Shown here: piece after piece, positions 1 to 9,650 of the stretch
Layout of the letters: every line of letters begins with the position of its first letter
Position numbering within the stretch: position 1 is the stretch's first letter
Assembly (NCBI RefSeq): GCF_000222485.1
Contig: NC_015914.1
Span: 1,860,001 to 1,924,000, forward strand
Source: Cyclobacterium marinum DSM 745
GTDB taxonomy: Bacteria > Bacteroidota > Bacteroidia > Cytophagales > Cyclobacteriaceae
Direction of reading: 5' to 3'
Length of the DNA: 64,000 nt
Position numbers and translations under genes: made by a program
The notes under the pieces: model-generated
Database searches by the model: none
Seen by the model: only the letters and a program-made list of their open reading frames with translations
What the model was told of the DNA's origin: nothing

Positions 1-25
1 TAAATGGGGCAAGCATTGGCTTTTC

Positions 26-2872
26 TTACCAGCTTCTGGCACCACCCGGCCTTCTGCCTGGATATCCTCCTGGCCTTCCTCCACGGTCATCAGCCGGAAG
101 GTCTGATTTCTTGAACTTACCAATAATATAAGTAAAAGAAACCATGGCATAACGGGTCATTACATTGGAATACACGTCGGAAACGGATACATCAGAGATG
201 GTCCTTGACACACTGTTGTTTTGCTTCAACAAGTCAAAGACATATACCTTAAGCTCTCCCTTGTTGTTTTTTAGGAAGCGGTAGCCTGCCTCTATGTTCC
301 ACAACCAAATCGATTGGTCAAACCCCTCTGCAAGCCCACTGTAGAGTACATGACTCACATTATTGGAGATAAAAGTCTTTCCATCATTGGGAGAATAATA
401 AAACTTCAGATTACTGGTTTGGGTGTAGTAGTTGTTTTCTAGAGTGCTCTGAAGACTACTATTGACTATAGAATAACTCCCCCTCGTAGAAAGGTTAAAA
501 TCTACATCCTTGGAAATATTACTTGCAAAAGTAATTCCTTGACTGATGTCTATGTTTTCATTGATATTGGTTTGTCCATTGATGATACCCGGCGTTCTGC
601 TATAACTGATACCCGGGTTGAAGTTCACCTTGGTTTTTAATTTAGGAATGCTGGTTCCATAGTTGATAAAAAGTCGGGTGCTCATTTGCCCGCTTAGGTT
701 CACCGGAGTAGTGATTTGCCCACCTCTACTTAATAATACATCATTATTAATTAGGGTATCCTGAGGCGCCACAAAAGTACTTGTTCCAATATAATCGCTA
801 GTAAGTGAACCCAGTAAAAACATAAAGAATGTTCTATTGGTTTCCATGTCAAACTTAGAAATATTGGCAAAAATACTATTGTTGTAACTTTGACCCAGAG
901 AAGGATTACCTACGGATAAATTCAAAGGATTGGTATTGTCAATGACATTTTGCAGCTGGTTTACACTAGGCTCATTCGTGCTGGTCCTGTACCTGAAACG
1001 GAAGCGGGTTCCATTTTCGTTTCTATAATTCATGGTTACCGTTGGAAGGATATTCTTAAAATCTCGATTGAAGACCCCTTCGGTTGGAAACACACTAACG
1101 TTATTTAACTTTGCATACTGATAATCTACCTCCATATTGAGGTTCAACCCATTGTTATTGTAGCGGTAACCCAATCCTGTTTTTTGCGTAAGAAATTTGT
1201 TATCAAATTCATTACTTAAAGCTGTATCCAAGACCATGATGCCTTGCTCATTGGCCAACTGAAAGGTTTTTTGGTCTGCCGCACTTTTGTTGTTTCCTAT
1301 CTGGTAAGAAGCTGTGGCTACAGATTTTTCACCTAAAGGTTCCGTATAAGTAATGTTGGCAGTGTAATTAAACCCGTCTGACAAAGCACTTGACTGCTGC
1401 ACAAGGGTATCGTAGGAATTTCTAACATAATCTTTGTTGGCAGAAATCAAATCTGTAAGTTGATCCCTTTCATTCCAGGCCGTACTCACATCGGTAGAAA
1501 GGGTTCTTCCTTTCTTATCAAACTTATACCTGTAGGTCAAGTTATTGGATATGGTAAAACCGCTGGTATTAATCCCTGTTTCATTTCTGGTATCACTCAA
1601 GCTATCCAGATTTTGATCCAGGTTTAAACCTCCCAGATTCGTAAAACTGCTATTGTCTTGAAAATTAATACTTGGTCGGATGATCAATGCATTCTTTTCA
1701 TCAATATCGTATTCCATTCTGGCATTCGCCCGATGGTTGTTATTGGTAATGTTGCTGATTTGATTTTCCTGATAAATCTGACTTACATCTTCTGAAACCA
1801 CTGTTTGCCTATTGGTGTTTTCCAAAATGGAGTTCTCTGTAGCATTGTAAAAATAACTTCCAGTAAAATTGATCTTTTCACCCCATTTGTCACTATAGTT
1901 CAATCCAAGGGAATTGGTGTTTACGATTCCATTGTTTTGGGATACGCCAAAAGTCCCTCCACCTTGGTTACCTCTTCTTCGGCCTCCACCACCAGTGCTT
2001 ACTCCCAGCAAATCGTCTGAAGAAAAATTTTGTTGGTTGACATTATTGGACATTCCTATAATGGAAATCCTTCTCGCTCCGTTGAAAAAATTTATATTAC
2101 CGCCTACAGAATACCTATCATCCGTTCCATAGCCACCATAAACCCTACCAAAATAGCTGTTTCGCATGTTACCTTTGGTAATGATATTGATGGTTTTGGC
2201 ATAATTTCCATCATCAAGGCCTGTAAGTCTAGCCTGATCAGATTTTTGGTCAAGTACCTCCACACTTGAAATGGCATCTGCAGGTAAGTTCTTTAAGGCA
2301 ATAGAAGGATCACTACCAAAAAATTCGCGCCCATCAACCAATATTTTTTGCACATCCTCTCCTTGGGCCTGTACTTTTCCGTTTTCTATGGTCACGCCCG
2401 GAAGTTTACCTATCAAGTCCTCCGCCATGCCATTTTCTCTAGTTTTAAAAGCACTGGCATTAAAGACTGCAGTATCTCCCCTCATTTCTCCAACCACATT
2501 CTCACCTTCGATGGTCACCTCTCCAAGGAGTTGGCTGTCTTCACCAATACTTATTTTTCCGAGATCCAAAGTCATCCCACGGCGTAACTCCATGGTTACC
2601 TTTTCGAAACCTACATAAGACACCTCCAATTTAAAAACTGGTAGGCGAGGATGAGCGATAGAAAAACTACCATCTGCACCTGTAGTGGTATTACTAATCA
2701 GAGAATCACCCTCTGTTTTTAGTAATATATTGGCCCCAATCATAGGGTCTTGGTTATTTTGGTCTACAACAATTCCTCTAATCAATGGAGGGCCTTGTCG
2801 ATCTCTTTGGGCTAATAGTGGGGTTGAGGCCAATGTTAGGGCAAAGAAGGTAAGAAAAGTAAAAATCCTCAT
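26..2872 (-). CDS. TonB-dependent-receptor-like outer-membrane beta-barrel protein
   Basis: This 948-residue protein is predicted to sit in the outer membrane. A signal peptide (about residues 1-21, ending LLAQ) precedes a CarboxypepD-regulatory-like beta-sandwich (about 30-115; IRGIVVDQNNQDPMIGANI). A plug-like segment follows (about 120-235; LPGVTIENG, ILVDGREFFG), then a long Asn/Ser/Thr-rich barrel typical of the Bacteroidota 'outer membrane beta-barrel' family. Family knowledge suggests import or surface binding; the substrate cannot be read, and no SusD-like partner is adjacent. The barrel is followed by a Gly/Arg/Pro-rich tail (RGGRPGGYPGRRPGGARSW) instead of a terminal aromatic beta-signal. 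The start is an ATG at 2872, directly before the signal peptide. Confidence 0.85.
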   Translation of the reverse strand: MRIFTFLTFFALTLASTPLLAQRDRQGPPLIRGIVVDQNNQDPMIGANILLKTEGDSLISNTTTGADGSFSIAHPRLPVFKLEVSYVGFEKVTMELRRGMTLDLGKISIGEDSQLLGEVTIEGENVVGEMRGDTAVFNASAFKTRENGMAEDLIGKLPGVTIENGKVQAQGEDVQKILVDGREFFGSDPSIALKNLPADAISSVEVLDQKSDQARLTGLDDGNYAKTINIITKGNMRNSYFGRVYGGYGTDDRYSVGGNINFFNGARRISIIGMSNNVNQQNFSSDDLLGVSTGGGGRRRGNQGGGTFGVSQNNGIVNTNSLGLNYSDKWGEKINFTGSYFYNATENSILENTNRQTVVSEDVSQIYQENQISNITNNNHRANARMEYDIDEKNALIIRPSINFQDNSSFTNLGGLNLDQNLDSLSDTRNETGINTSGFTISNNLTYRYKFDKKGRTLSTDVSTAWNERDQLTDLISANKDYVRNSYDTLVQQSSALSDGFNYTANITYTEPLGEKSVATASYQIGNNKSAADQKTFQLANEQGIMVLDTALSNEFDNKFLTQKTGLGYRYNNNGLNLNMEVDYQYAKLNNVSVFPTEGVFNRDFKNILPTVTMNYRNENGTRFRFRYRTSTNEPSVNQLQNVIDNTNPLNLSVGNPSLGQSYNNSIFANISKFDMETNRTFFMFLLGSLTSDYIGTSTFVAPQDTLINNDVLLSRGGQITTPVNLSGQMSTRLFINYGTSIPKLKTKVNFNPGISYSRTPGIINGQTNINENIDISQGITFASNISKDVDFNLSTRGSYSIVNSSLQSTLENNYYTQTSNLKFYYSPNDGKTFISNNVSHVLYSGLAEGFDQSIWLWNIEAGYRFLKNNKGELKVYVFDLLKQNNSVSRTISDVSVSDVYSNVMTRYAMVSFTYIIGKFKKSDLPADDRGGRPGGYPGRRPGGARSW

Positions 2873-3008
2873 ATACGTATCTTTTTAAACATGAGGATTA
2901 GACATTTCCAATTACCAAAGGTTTAATGGAAATGCTGAAAAAATTTAAAAGGAGTATTTAACCAACAAACGGCAAATTTAAGGGATTAATAGCCAACCAA
3001 ATAGCACG

Positions 3009-3041
3009 AGCCCTCCAAAGGCTTAAAACCCTTGGAGGGCT
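3009..3041 (-). terminator. Hairpin after the ytxJ-like gene
   Basis: An inverted repeat (AGCCCTCCAAAGG / CCCTTGGAGGGCT, one bulge) lies 18 bases past the stop of the minus-strand YtxJ-like gene. The T-run is poor, so termination strength is uncertain. Confidence 0.55.
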
Positions 3042-3058
3042 ACAAAAAGTTAATATTT

Positions 3059-3397
3059 CTATACCTCCAATGAAACTATTTCATTGTAATTGATTCCCAT
3101 ATGACTGTTGTTATAAACTGCTTTTCCACCCTTTACCACAATTACTTGCGGAGAGGCATGGGTTACATTAAATTCCTCTGCAATGGCATTAGACAAAGCC
3201 CTGTAAGACAAGAGATCTAGGTAATAAGGGGTAAACTTTTCACTATCCCCATCTTTCCAATTTCTTTGCAGTCTATTCCAAGCCATACCACTAATCGAAC
3301 AACTCGTGGAATGTTTAAAAATTACTACCGGTTTTTCATTGCTCTCTTCTTTGATAGTGTTCAATTGAGAGGCATCCTCTAATTTTATCCAACTCAT
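3059..3397 (-). CDS. ytxJ: YtxJ-like bacillithiol-system thioredoxin-fold protein
   Basis: This 112-residue cytoplasmic protein has the YtxJ/DUF2847 layout: an N-terminal beta strand with KPVVIFKHSTSCSISGMAW, a helix, and a C-terminal HASPQVIVVKGGKAVYN strand pair carrying the cis-Pro. The motif TSCSIS has one cysteine at the thioredoxin CXXC position, as in monothiol bacilliredoxin-type proteins. Family knowledge links YtxJ to bacillithiol redox chemistry, which Bacteroidota commonly possess. It appears to be a single-gene unit with a hairpin downstream. The assignment is by motif and length; the exact reaction is not established from sequence. Confidence 0.8.
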   Translation of the reverse strand: MSWIKLEDASQLNTIKEESNEKPVVIFKHSTSCSISGMAWNRLQRNWKDGDSEKFTPYYLDLLSYRALSNAIAEEFNVTHASPQVIVVKGGKAVYNNSHMGINYNEIVSLEV

Positions 3398-3556
3398 AAT
3401 TTATTTCGACTAATATTGAAAACCAATAACCATAATTAAAGCGCTTAAAGTTCAAAGGAGGCTCATTTTTTTTGAATTGTGCTATTTTTCTCTTACCTCT
3501 GCATTTAAATCTCATTTCTTCACCCCTAATCTTTCCATTTAGACGTTAAAGTCAAT

Positions 3557-4951
3557 ATGCCAAGATACTCATTGCTTATAGTTTCCTTACTCGTTGCTGC
3601 CTTTTCTAGTTGTAGTAGTTTAAAATTGAATGGCCCCGAGGCCCAAGCTCCTCCTCCTGCCTTACCCAAAGCAGCCTTATCCATAAACCTAGGCCTTGAA
3701 ATACCCCTATCCTATGTTCAGGGAAAAATCAATGAAAGCCTGGACCAGAAATTATTCAAAGAGGAAGGGCTGGAACTAGGCAATGGCCTGTTCGCAGATG
3801 TGGACTTAAAGAAAAATGGACAATTTAGTTTGTCAGCTACGGAGGAGGGCAAAGTCTTGGTAGGCCTTCCGGTCTTTTTAGATGGCAAGGTGAGATTGGA
3901 AAAGAAAATTTTCGGACAAAAGATCTCTTCCGCCATTCCCTTTCAAGAAAACCTCTCTCCGCAAGTTAGTTTTATTCCACAAATCAATAGTGACTATAGC
4001 TTTGGCATAGAGGAATTGGACATTTTATCTTGGGGCAAAGCTTTACAATATGATTTTCTGGGTTTTAACATCGATTTTGAACCACTGGTTAAGAAGAAAA
4101 TGATAGGGGTAATGGAAGACCAACTGGCCTCGGGATCTTTAAAATCTTTAGACATCAAACAAATAGCCAATGATTTCTGGGCTACTTTTGGACAGCCCAG
4201 GTATTTGGACAATGGTCTCTCTGCAAGTTATTTATACACACGGCCCGATAAAATTGCCGTAGAAAATCAATTTACAAACGATCAAAAGCTCTTGTTGAAC
4301 ATTGGACTGGAAGGAGAGGTTTTAAGGCAAAAGGAAAAACCACTGCCCACCCAATTGGCAGCCCTTCCTCCGGTGAGCCAAGAAAATGTGAATGGAAACG
4401 ACTTTAACTTGACTTTACCTATCTTTATAAGTTTTGAAGAAATGGCTGCTTACCTTGAAAAACAACTCAAAGGAAAGCTCATAACAGTTGACAAACAGAC
4501 CAAACTATTGCCAAAGAAATTTAGTCTCCGTCACTTTGGTGAAAGAACACTGATCACCATGGAATTTACCGGAAAAAGAAGTGGGAAAAAAGATTTAGAC
4601 GGCACGTTTTATTTGGCCGGAAAACCGGTTTTTGAACCTCAATCACAAACTGTGGTACTTGAAGACATAGATTTTAAGCTTTCTACCAAAAACTTCTTGG
4701 CCAATACCACCAACTGGCTAAAGCGAAGAAAAATTCTGAAAGCTATTCGAAAAAAAGCTGTTTTTCCGGTGGATGAGCAATTGGCAAAAGCAAAAACAAT
4801 TTTACTTCAAGAGAGTCAATTGGACTTAAGCTTGTTTGCACTGTCACTCCAATCTCCGGAAATAGTCATTGAAGGCATCTACCCATCTGAAACGGGTTTG
4901 GATATTTATGTCAAAGCTGCTGCCGAAATTGATACCCGTTGGAATCCGTAA
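3557..4951 (+). CDS. DUF4403 family lipoprotein
   Basis: This 464-residue protein begins with a lipoprotein signal (MPRYSLLIVSLLVAAFSSCS; lipobox FSSC, lipidated Cys near residue 19). The mature part consists of beta-rich amphipathic segments with few cysteines, including two similar halves that each open with a membrane-like element (IPLSYVQGKINESL near 52; LPIFISFEEMAAYLEKQLKG near 290). This layout matches DUF4403, a Bacteroidota/Proteobacteria family of unknown function. The predicted location is the periplasmic face of the outer membrane. It is convergent with the exonuclease gene, with 8 bases between their stops. No function can be given. Confidence 0.7.
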   Translation: MPRYSLLIVSLLVAAFSSCSSLKLNGPEAQAPPPALPKAALSINLGLEIPLSYVQGKINESLDQKLFKEEGLELGNGLFADVDLKKNGQFSLSATEEGKVLVGLPVFLDGKVRLEKKIFGQKISSAIPFQENLSPQVSFIPQINSDYSFGIEELDILSWGKALQYDFLGFNIDFEPLVKKKMIGVMEDQLASGSLKSLDIKQIANDFWATFGQPRYLDNGLSASYLYTRPDKIAVENQFTNDQKLLLNIGLEGEVLRQKEKPLPTQLAALPPVSQENVNGNDFNLTLPIFISFEEMAAYLEKQLKGKLITVDKQTKLLPKKFSLRHFGERTLITMEFTGKRSGKKDLDGTFYLAGKPVFEPQSQTVVLEDIDFKLSTKNFLANTTNWLKRRKILKAIRKKAVFPVDEQLAKAKTILLQESQLDLSLFALSLQSPEIVIEGIYPSETGLDIYVKAAAEIDTRWNP

Positions 4952-4959
4952 TTTCCGTA

Positions 4960-5646
4960 TCAAGCCATCAGGTCACCAAAGGTTTTTATCCCCTTTTTAT
5001 CCGCCACTTTCAAAAGCTTTATTAAGAGCTGGGCGGTTAGTAAGGCATCGCCTGCCGCCGTATGCCTGTCATCGAGCGAAATTCCATACCGCTCACAAAG
5101 TTTATCCAAGGAATAATCCTGAGAGGCTATGGCATGAGGGTTATAAAACTTACCTACCTCCATCCTCACAGCCAAGTCATAGGTATCTAAACCAGGCTGG
5201 CGGATTTTTTTTAAACCCAGTTTGCGGCCTACCTTCTCCAACATGGCCAGGTCAAATCCCAAATGATGCCCTACAACAATCCGGTTGGTAGCATCTAACA
5301 AAAAGCTCTTTATCAACTTTTCTCGGCTGATATAAGGTCTTTCCTGAACCAAGCCATGTACTTTTACAGCTTCTTTGCTGCGCTTCTTTGGCCGCAAATA
5401 AAATTCTTTGGACTCAGAGATGCGTATGCTATTGTTGGTCACAGTCACCGCCCCATAGGAAAGGACATAATCTTTTTTCACCTCCAGTCCGGTAGTTTCT
5501 GTATCAAAAACAAGAAATTCCAGCTCTCTAATGGGCTTGCCTTTGGGAATTTTTTTCAGTAAGGACTGTTCATATGCCTTGATATAGGCAGGCTTTGGTA
5601 GGGGACGAATACCGAAAATTGATTTCCATTCCATGTCATTTGCCAA
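4960..5646 (-). CDS. DEDDh-type 3'-5' exonuclease (DnaQ/epsilon-like)
   Basis: This 228-residue protein carries the DEDDh exonuclease signatures: ExoI FDTETTG (Asp and Glu metal ligands, near residue 48), ExoII HHLGFDLAML (near 127) and ExoIII HTAAGDALLTAQL (general-base His and last Asp, near 195). It should remove 3' nucleotides from DNA or RNA using two metal ions. Its start overlaps the end of the upstream DUF294 gene by 11 bases, indicating translational coupling. It is the last gene of the acetate module, an arrangement also known from gammaproteobacteria, where its role is not clear. It is not the replicative epsilon subunit judging by this context, which is inference. Confidence 0.85.
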   Translation of the reverse strand: MANDMEWKSIFGIRPLPKPAYIKAYEQSLLKKIPKGKPIRELEFLVFDTETTGLEVKKDYVLSYGAVTVTNNSIRISESKEFYLRPKKRSKEAVKVHGLVQERPYISREKLIKSFLLDATNRIVVGHHLGFDLAMLEKVGRKLGLKKIRQPGLDTYDLAVRMEVGKFYNPHAIASQDYSLDKLCERYGISLDDRHTAAGDALLTAQLLIKLLKVADKKGIKTFGDLMA

Positions 5647-7582
5647 AATAATCCAGTTGAAACCTTACCCTTAAAATTTTCTGAATTTCATCAATGGGGA
5701 AAAAAGCATTTTTAAGCAATTGACGTTGTAACTTACCTAAAGAGTCCGGCTGGATAAACCGGCCTGAAGAGGAGGAGGACAATCCTTCTAAAGCCCTGAA
5801 CCGCATAAATATTTCATAAGCTTTCCCAGCATCTTTAAATAATGCAGCTTGGTTGGGTTCAAGTTCTGCTAGTTTTTCATACCGTTTGAAAGTATTATTT
5901 ATTCCCACGACCTGATGGTTTAGGATCAATACCCTTGCTGCATCTGCCAGTGGCATCATGGCCCTTAACTTTATGTCAAACTTCTCTGCATGCTCTCCGG
6001 ATTTTTCGATAATAAAGTTCCTAAAAAAGCCCAAAGGAGGAGGGTTTAATAAGGCATTTTTGGCAAAGAAATTTAGAAAAATCTTTCCCTTGCTAATTTC
6101 TTCATACACATGTATTGTCAGCTCTTCCGCCAAGGCTACTTTCCCGGCCACAGCCCGAAAATCAAAGAATATAGAGGCCATTAGCAAAGATGGCTGGTCT
6201 GATTTCCTAATCCATTGACTAAAATAATCCTTCCATTGGGAAATGGGTTGGCACCATTTGGGGTTGTTGGCCATCATCTCTGCAGGACAAGAGTGAAAAC
6301 CACAGGCAAAAAGAATATCCATTACATCCCTTGCCAATAGGTGCATAAACCCCCTCGCCTTTTCCTGTAAATAATCAGGAACATCATCATAAACAATGGC
6401 ATTGTCTAAATCTGTACGAAGCAATTGTTCCCCTCTGCCTTCTGAGCCCAAACCAAGGAAACAAAATGGAGTATCACAAACTTCCGGAAATTGTGCCGAA
6501 TGCCTGCTTTTAGCAATATGAATGGCCCGCTGAATGATGGTATCATTGATTTCGGTAATGATTCCGGCAATAAAATCAATGGCCAGTTCATTTTCTAAAA
6601 AATAGATCAGCATTCCTTCTGCCTGATTCCGTAATTTAGCAATTTCATGCACATCTTCACTGTCTTGCAAAGCTTTGATCAAAACTGCCGGACTATTACC
6701 CTGTGAAAGGAGCACATCATGGTCTGAAATAATCCCTACCATACCTGATTGATCGGTACCGTCTTCAGTAAAAACCAAATGATGCAACCTATTTTTTACC
6801 ATATTAAGGTAAATCTGTGAAAATTCAAGGTCTTTTTTGGCCGTCACCACCGGCTGGCTCATGATTTCTTCTACTAAGGTTGTGTAAGGCAAGCCTTTAG
6901 CAATCAGTCGGTTTCTGAGATCTTTGTCTGTAATGATACCTTGTGGGCAATTGTCTTTATTCACGATAACGATAGAACCTACCTTGGCTTCACTCATTTT
7001 GGCCACAGCACGAGAAATGGTATCACCCAACTGACATTGAACAACAGGCTGTGAGTAATTAATAGAAGCCTGTCCGGGAAATAACAATAGCCCATTCTGT
7101 TGGGCACTTTTTCCCAAGAGGGAACGCACTTTCTGTGTTTCTGATAGGTCTGAGCGGATCACTACTTGACCGGAAGCAAATCCGGAAGCAAAGTAAAGAC
7201 TTACCTGACTGTTTTCTTTGAGAATTTTATCAAATACTGCAACAGGAACTGCAATTATTAAACTGTTTTCATTGGCTTTGGCATTTAAGATATAGGGCCG
7301 CTTGCCTAAGAGGGCCAGAACTCCAAAGACATCCCCTTCATCACAAAATTCCATGGTTTGTTCCTTACCATCAATAAAGTCTGTCAGTTTGATGGCTCCT
7401 TCTCTGACCACGAAAAAGTAATTTTTTGCAGGCTCTCCTTTTTGAAACAAAAACTCATCCTTTTCAAAATAAATAAGGTCAACCTGCTTTGCTACTTGAG
7501 TTAGCAGTTCTGGCGACAAAAAGCTGAAAGGGGGGAATTTTTTCAGGAAATCAACAACCCTATTAACGATGACATTGCTCAT
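5636..7582 (-). CDS. cNMP-binding/CBS-pair/DUF294 nucleotidyltransferase-like protein
   Basis: This 648-residue cytoplasmic protein has three modules. A cyclic-nucleotide-binding domain (about 10-130; GEPAKNYFFVVREGAIKL) is followed by two CBS domains (about 180-295; VGSIVIVNKDNCPQGIITDKDLR) and a DUF294 nucleotidyltransferase fold. The last contains GSEGRGEQLLRTDLDNAIVY (near 378-397), with the GS and DxD metal-site pattern of GlnD-like enzymes, and a DUF294_C helical tail. Family knowledge suggests a signal-sensing regulator, possibly modifying a partner protein. Its position between acetyl-CoA synthetase and the exonuclease suggests control of acetate use, which is inference. The start codon is 85 bases after the acs stop, past a hairpin. 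Confidence 0.85.
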   Translation of the reverse strand: MSNVIVNRVVDFLKKFPPFSFLSPELLTQVAKQVDLIYFEKDEFLFQKGEPAKNYFFVVREGAIKLTDFIDGKEQTMEFCDEGDVFGVLALLGKRPYILNAKANENSLIIAVPVAVFDKILKENSQVSLYFASGFASGQVVIRSDLSETQKVRSLLGKSAQQNGLLLFPGQASINYSQPVVQCQLGDTISRAVAKMSEAKVGSIVIVNKDNCPQGIITDKDLRNRLIAKGLPYTTLVEEIMSQPVVTAKKDLEFSQIYLNMVKNRLHHLVFTEDGTDQSGMVGIISDHDVLLSQGNSPAVLIKALQDSEDVHEIAKLRNQAEGMLIYFLENELAIDFIAGIITEINDTIIQRAIHIAKSRHSAQFPEVCDTPFCFLGLGSEGRGEQLLRTDLDNAIVYDDVPDYLQEKARGFMHLLARDVMDILFACGFHSCPAEMMANNPKWCQPISQWKDYFSQWIRKSDQPSLLMASIFFDFRAVAGKVALAEELTIHVYEEISKGKIFLNFFAKNALLNPPPLGFFRNFIIEKSGEHAEKFDIKLRAMMPLADAARVLILNHQVVGINNTFKRYEKLAELEPNQAALFKDAGKAYEIFMRFRALEGLSSSSSGRFIQPDSLGKLQRQLLKNAFFPIDEIQKILRVRFQLDYFGK

Positions 7583-7604
7583 ATGGGAATTGGGTCAAAG
7601 GAAT

Positions 7605-7641
7605 AGCGATGTAAAGCAGGGTAGTCCTACTTTACATCGCT
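7605..7641 (-). terminator. Hairpin between acs and the DUF294 gene
   Basis: Twelve-base perfect arms (AGCGATGTAAAG / CTTTACATCGCT) plus an inner AGG/CCT pairing lie 26 bases past the acs stop. The 3' side is AT-rich without a long T-run. It may be a partial terminator or an mRNA-end stabiliser lowering expression of the two distal genes. Confidence 0.6.
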
Positions 7642-7666
7642 TGAATAATAACTTGAAATTAAGGAA

Positions 7667-9565
7667 CTACTCCTTTCTTCCCGCAATAATCTTATCGACT
7701 ATATCCGGATCAAGCAAAGTGGAAGTATCTCCTAAATTATCCATGCTACCTTCTGCAACTTTTCTCAGGATCCTACGCATGATTTTACCCGAACGTGTTT
7801 TAGGAAGCCCCGGAACAATTTGAATTTTATCAGGTTTAGCTATTGGTCCAATGATGTTGGTAACTGAAGCTTTGATTTCATTGGTCAGATTTGCTTCTGT
7901 CCTATTGGACATGTCACAGATCACATAAGCATAAATGCCTTGGCCTTTAACTTTGTGCGGATAGCCTACCACCGCAGATTCCACTACCAAAGGATGCTCA
8001 TTGATGGCATTTTCTACCTCTGCAGTACCCATTCTATGGCCTGACACATTGATCACATCATCCACACGTCCCAGGATTCGGTAATAACCGTCATGATCAC
8101 GTTTTACACCATCACCTGTGAAGTACATGCCCTTATAGGCAGAAAAATAGGTTTGCTTGCAACGTTCGTGGTCACCATAGGTGGTCCGGATCATTCCTGG
8201 CCAAGGAAATTTAATACAAAGGTTTCCTTCTACAGAATTACCTTTAAGCTCTTTCCCGTCAGGATCCATAATTGCCAGTTGCACCCCCGGTAAAGGTAGC
8301 GTAGCAAAAGCCGGTTTGGTTGGAGTAATCCCTGCCAGTGGAGAAACCATAATTCCCCCTGTTTCCGTCTGCCACCAAGTGTCAACAATTGGACATTTTG
8401 TTTTACCTATATGAGTATGGTACCAATGCCAAGCCTCTTCATTAATAGGCTCTCCTACTGATCCCAACACCTTAAGAGAGTCAAGCTTATAAGGAGCAAT
8501 TGGCTCAGTTCCGTGCACCTGCAAGGCCCTAATGGCAGTGGGTGCGGTATAAAATTGATTGACTTTGTATTTGTCCACAATTTCCCAAAACCTTCCGGGG
8601 TTAGGATAGGTCGGCACACCTTCAAACATGATGGTGGTAGCCCCGGTTAAGAGTGGTCCATACACAATGTATGAATGCCCGGTAATCCAGCCTACATCGG
8701 CGGTACACCAGTACACATCTCCCGGAGTATATTGGAATACATTCTCAAATGTAAACTTGGAATAAATCATGTATCCTCCACAAGTGTGCACCACCCCTTT
8801 GGGCTTTCCAGTGGATCCGGAAGTATAAAGGATAAATAATTCATCCTCACTATCCATTTCTTCTGCCACATGACTGGTGCTTTGACCTTCAATAGCTTCA
8901 TGCCACCAAAAATCTCTGCCGGCTTTCATATTGACTTCTTGTCCGGTTCTTTGGTAAACAATCATGGTTTCTACCAGATCGGTAGTTTCCAGTGCCTCAT
9001 CTACAACGGATTTTACTGCAATTTTTTTCTTTCCTCTATAATTTCCATCTGAGGTAAGTACCACTTTGGCTTTACAATCTTCTATTCTATCTGCCAAGGC
9101 AGAGCTTGAAAAACCTGCAAATACCACAGAGTGAACTGCTCCAATACGAGCACAGGCAAGCATGGCGATTGCTGCCTCAGGCACCATGGGCATATAGATG
9201 ATAACCTTGTCACCTTTTCCCACACCTTTTTCTACGAGTACATTAGAAAAACGACAAACTTCCTCATACAATTCCTTGTAGGTAAGGATTCTGTTTGGAT
9301 CTCCAGGCTCATTAGGCTCCCAAATAATCGCAGGCTTATCGCCCATGATAAAAAGATGCCTTTCTAGGATGTTTTCGGTAATGTTAAGTTTCCCATTTAC
9401 AAACCACTTTACATCCGGACCATCAAAGTTCCAATCCAGGACCTTATCCCATCGTTTTTTCCAATGAAAAGAATCGGCAATTCTGGCCCAGAAATTTTCC
9501 GGATCTGCTACACTTTTTTGGTATTCATGGAAATAACCACTCAGGCTATGAATTCTATCGCTCAT
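7667..9565 (-). CDS. acs: Acetyl-CoA synthetase (AMP-forming)
   Basis: This 632-residue enzyme converts acetate, ATP and CoA to acetyl-CoA, AMP and PPi. Visible motifs are the P-loop-like YTSGSTGKPKG (near residue 247), DTWWQTETGG (A5), YFTGDGVKRDHDGYYRILGR (A7/A8 hinge region) and the catalytic-lysine segment PKTRSGKIMRR near 600, whose lysine is the usual target of reversible acetylation. Length and the N-terminal ACAS extension (YHEYQ/FWARIA type) fit Acs rather than a general acyl-CoA ligase. It lies 85 bases downstream of a Na+:solute symporter of the acetate-transporter class, forming an uptake-plus-activation module. Confidence 0.95.
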   Translation of the reverse strand: MSDRIHSLSGYFHEYQKSVADPENFWARIADSFHWKKRWDKVLDWNFDGPDVKWFVNGKLNITENILERHLFIMGDKPAIIWEPNEPGDPNRILTYKELYEEVCRFSNVLVEKGVGKGDKVIIYMPMVPEAAIAMLACARIGAVHSVVFAGFSSSALADRIEDCKAKVVLTSDGNYRGKKKIAVKSVVDEALETTDLVETMIVYQRTGQEVNMKAGRDFWWHEAIEGQSTSHVAEEMDSEDELFILYTSGSTGKPKGVVHTCGGYMIYSKFTFENVFQYTPGDVYWCTADVGWITGHSYIVYGPLLTGATTIMFEGVPTYPNPGRFWEIVDKYKVNQFYTAPTAIRALQVHGTEPIAPYKLDSLKVLGSVGEPINEEAWHWYHTHIGKTKCPIVDTWWQTETGGIMVSPLAGITPTKPAFATLPLPGVQLAIMDPDGKELKGNSVEGNLCIKFPWPGMIRTTYGDHERCKQTYFSAYKGMYFTGDGVKRDHDGYYRILGRVDDVINVSGHRMGTAEVENAINEHPLVVESAVVGYPHKVKGQGIYAYVICDMSNRTEANLTNEIKASVTNIIGPIAKPDKIQIVPGLPKTRSGKIMRRILRKVAEGSMDNLGDTSTLLDPDIVDKIIAGRKE

Positions 9566-9650
9566 ATCTCGATATTTTAGGTTTTATTAAACTTTAGGTG
9601 AATTAAAAAATGCATAGGACTTGACTTCAAATCCCCTGCATAGATTTAGG

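Noticed and set aside
4869..5291. Plus-strand open frame of 140 codons over the exonuclease gene
   Set aside because: It lies antisense to a gene with all DEDDh motifs, and its translation is rich in Pro/His/Arg without a recognisable domain.
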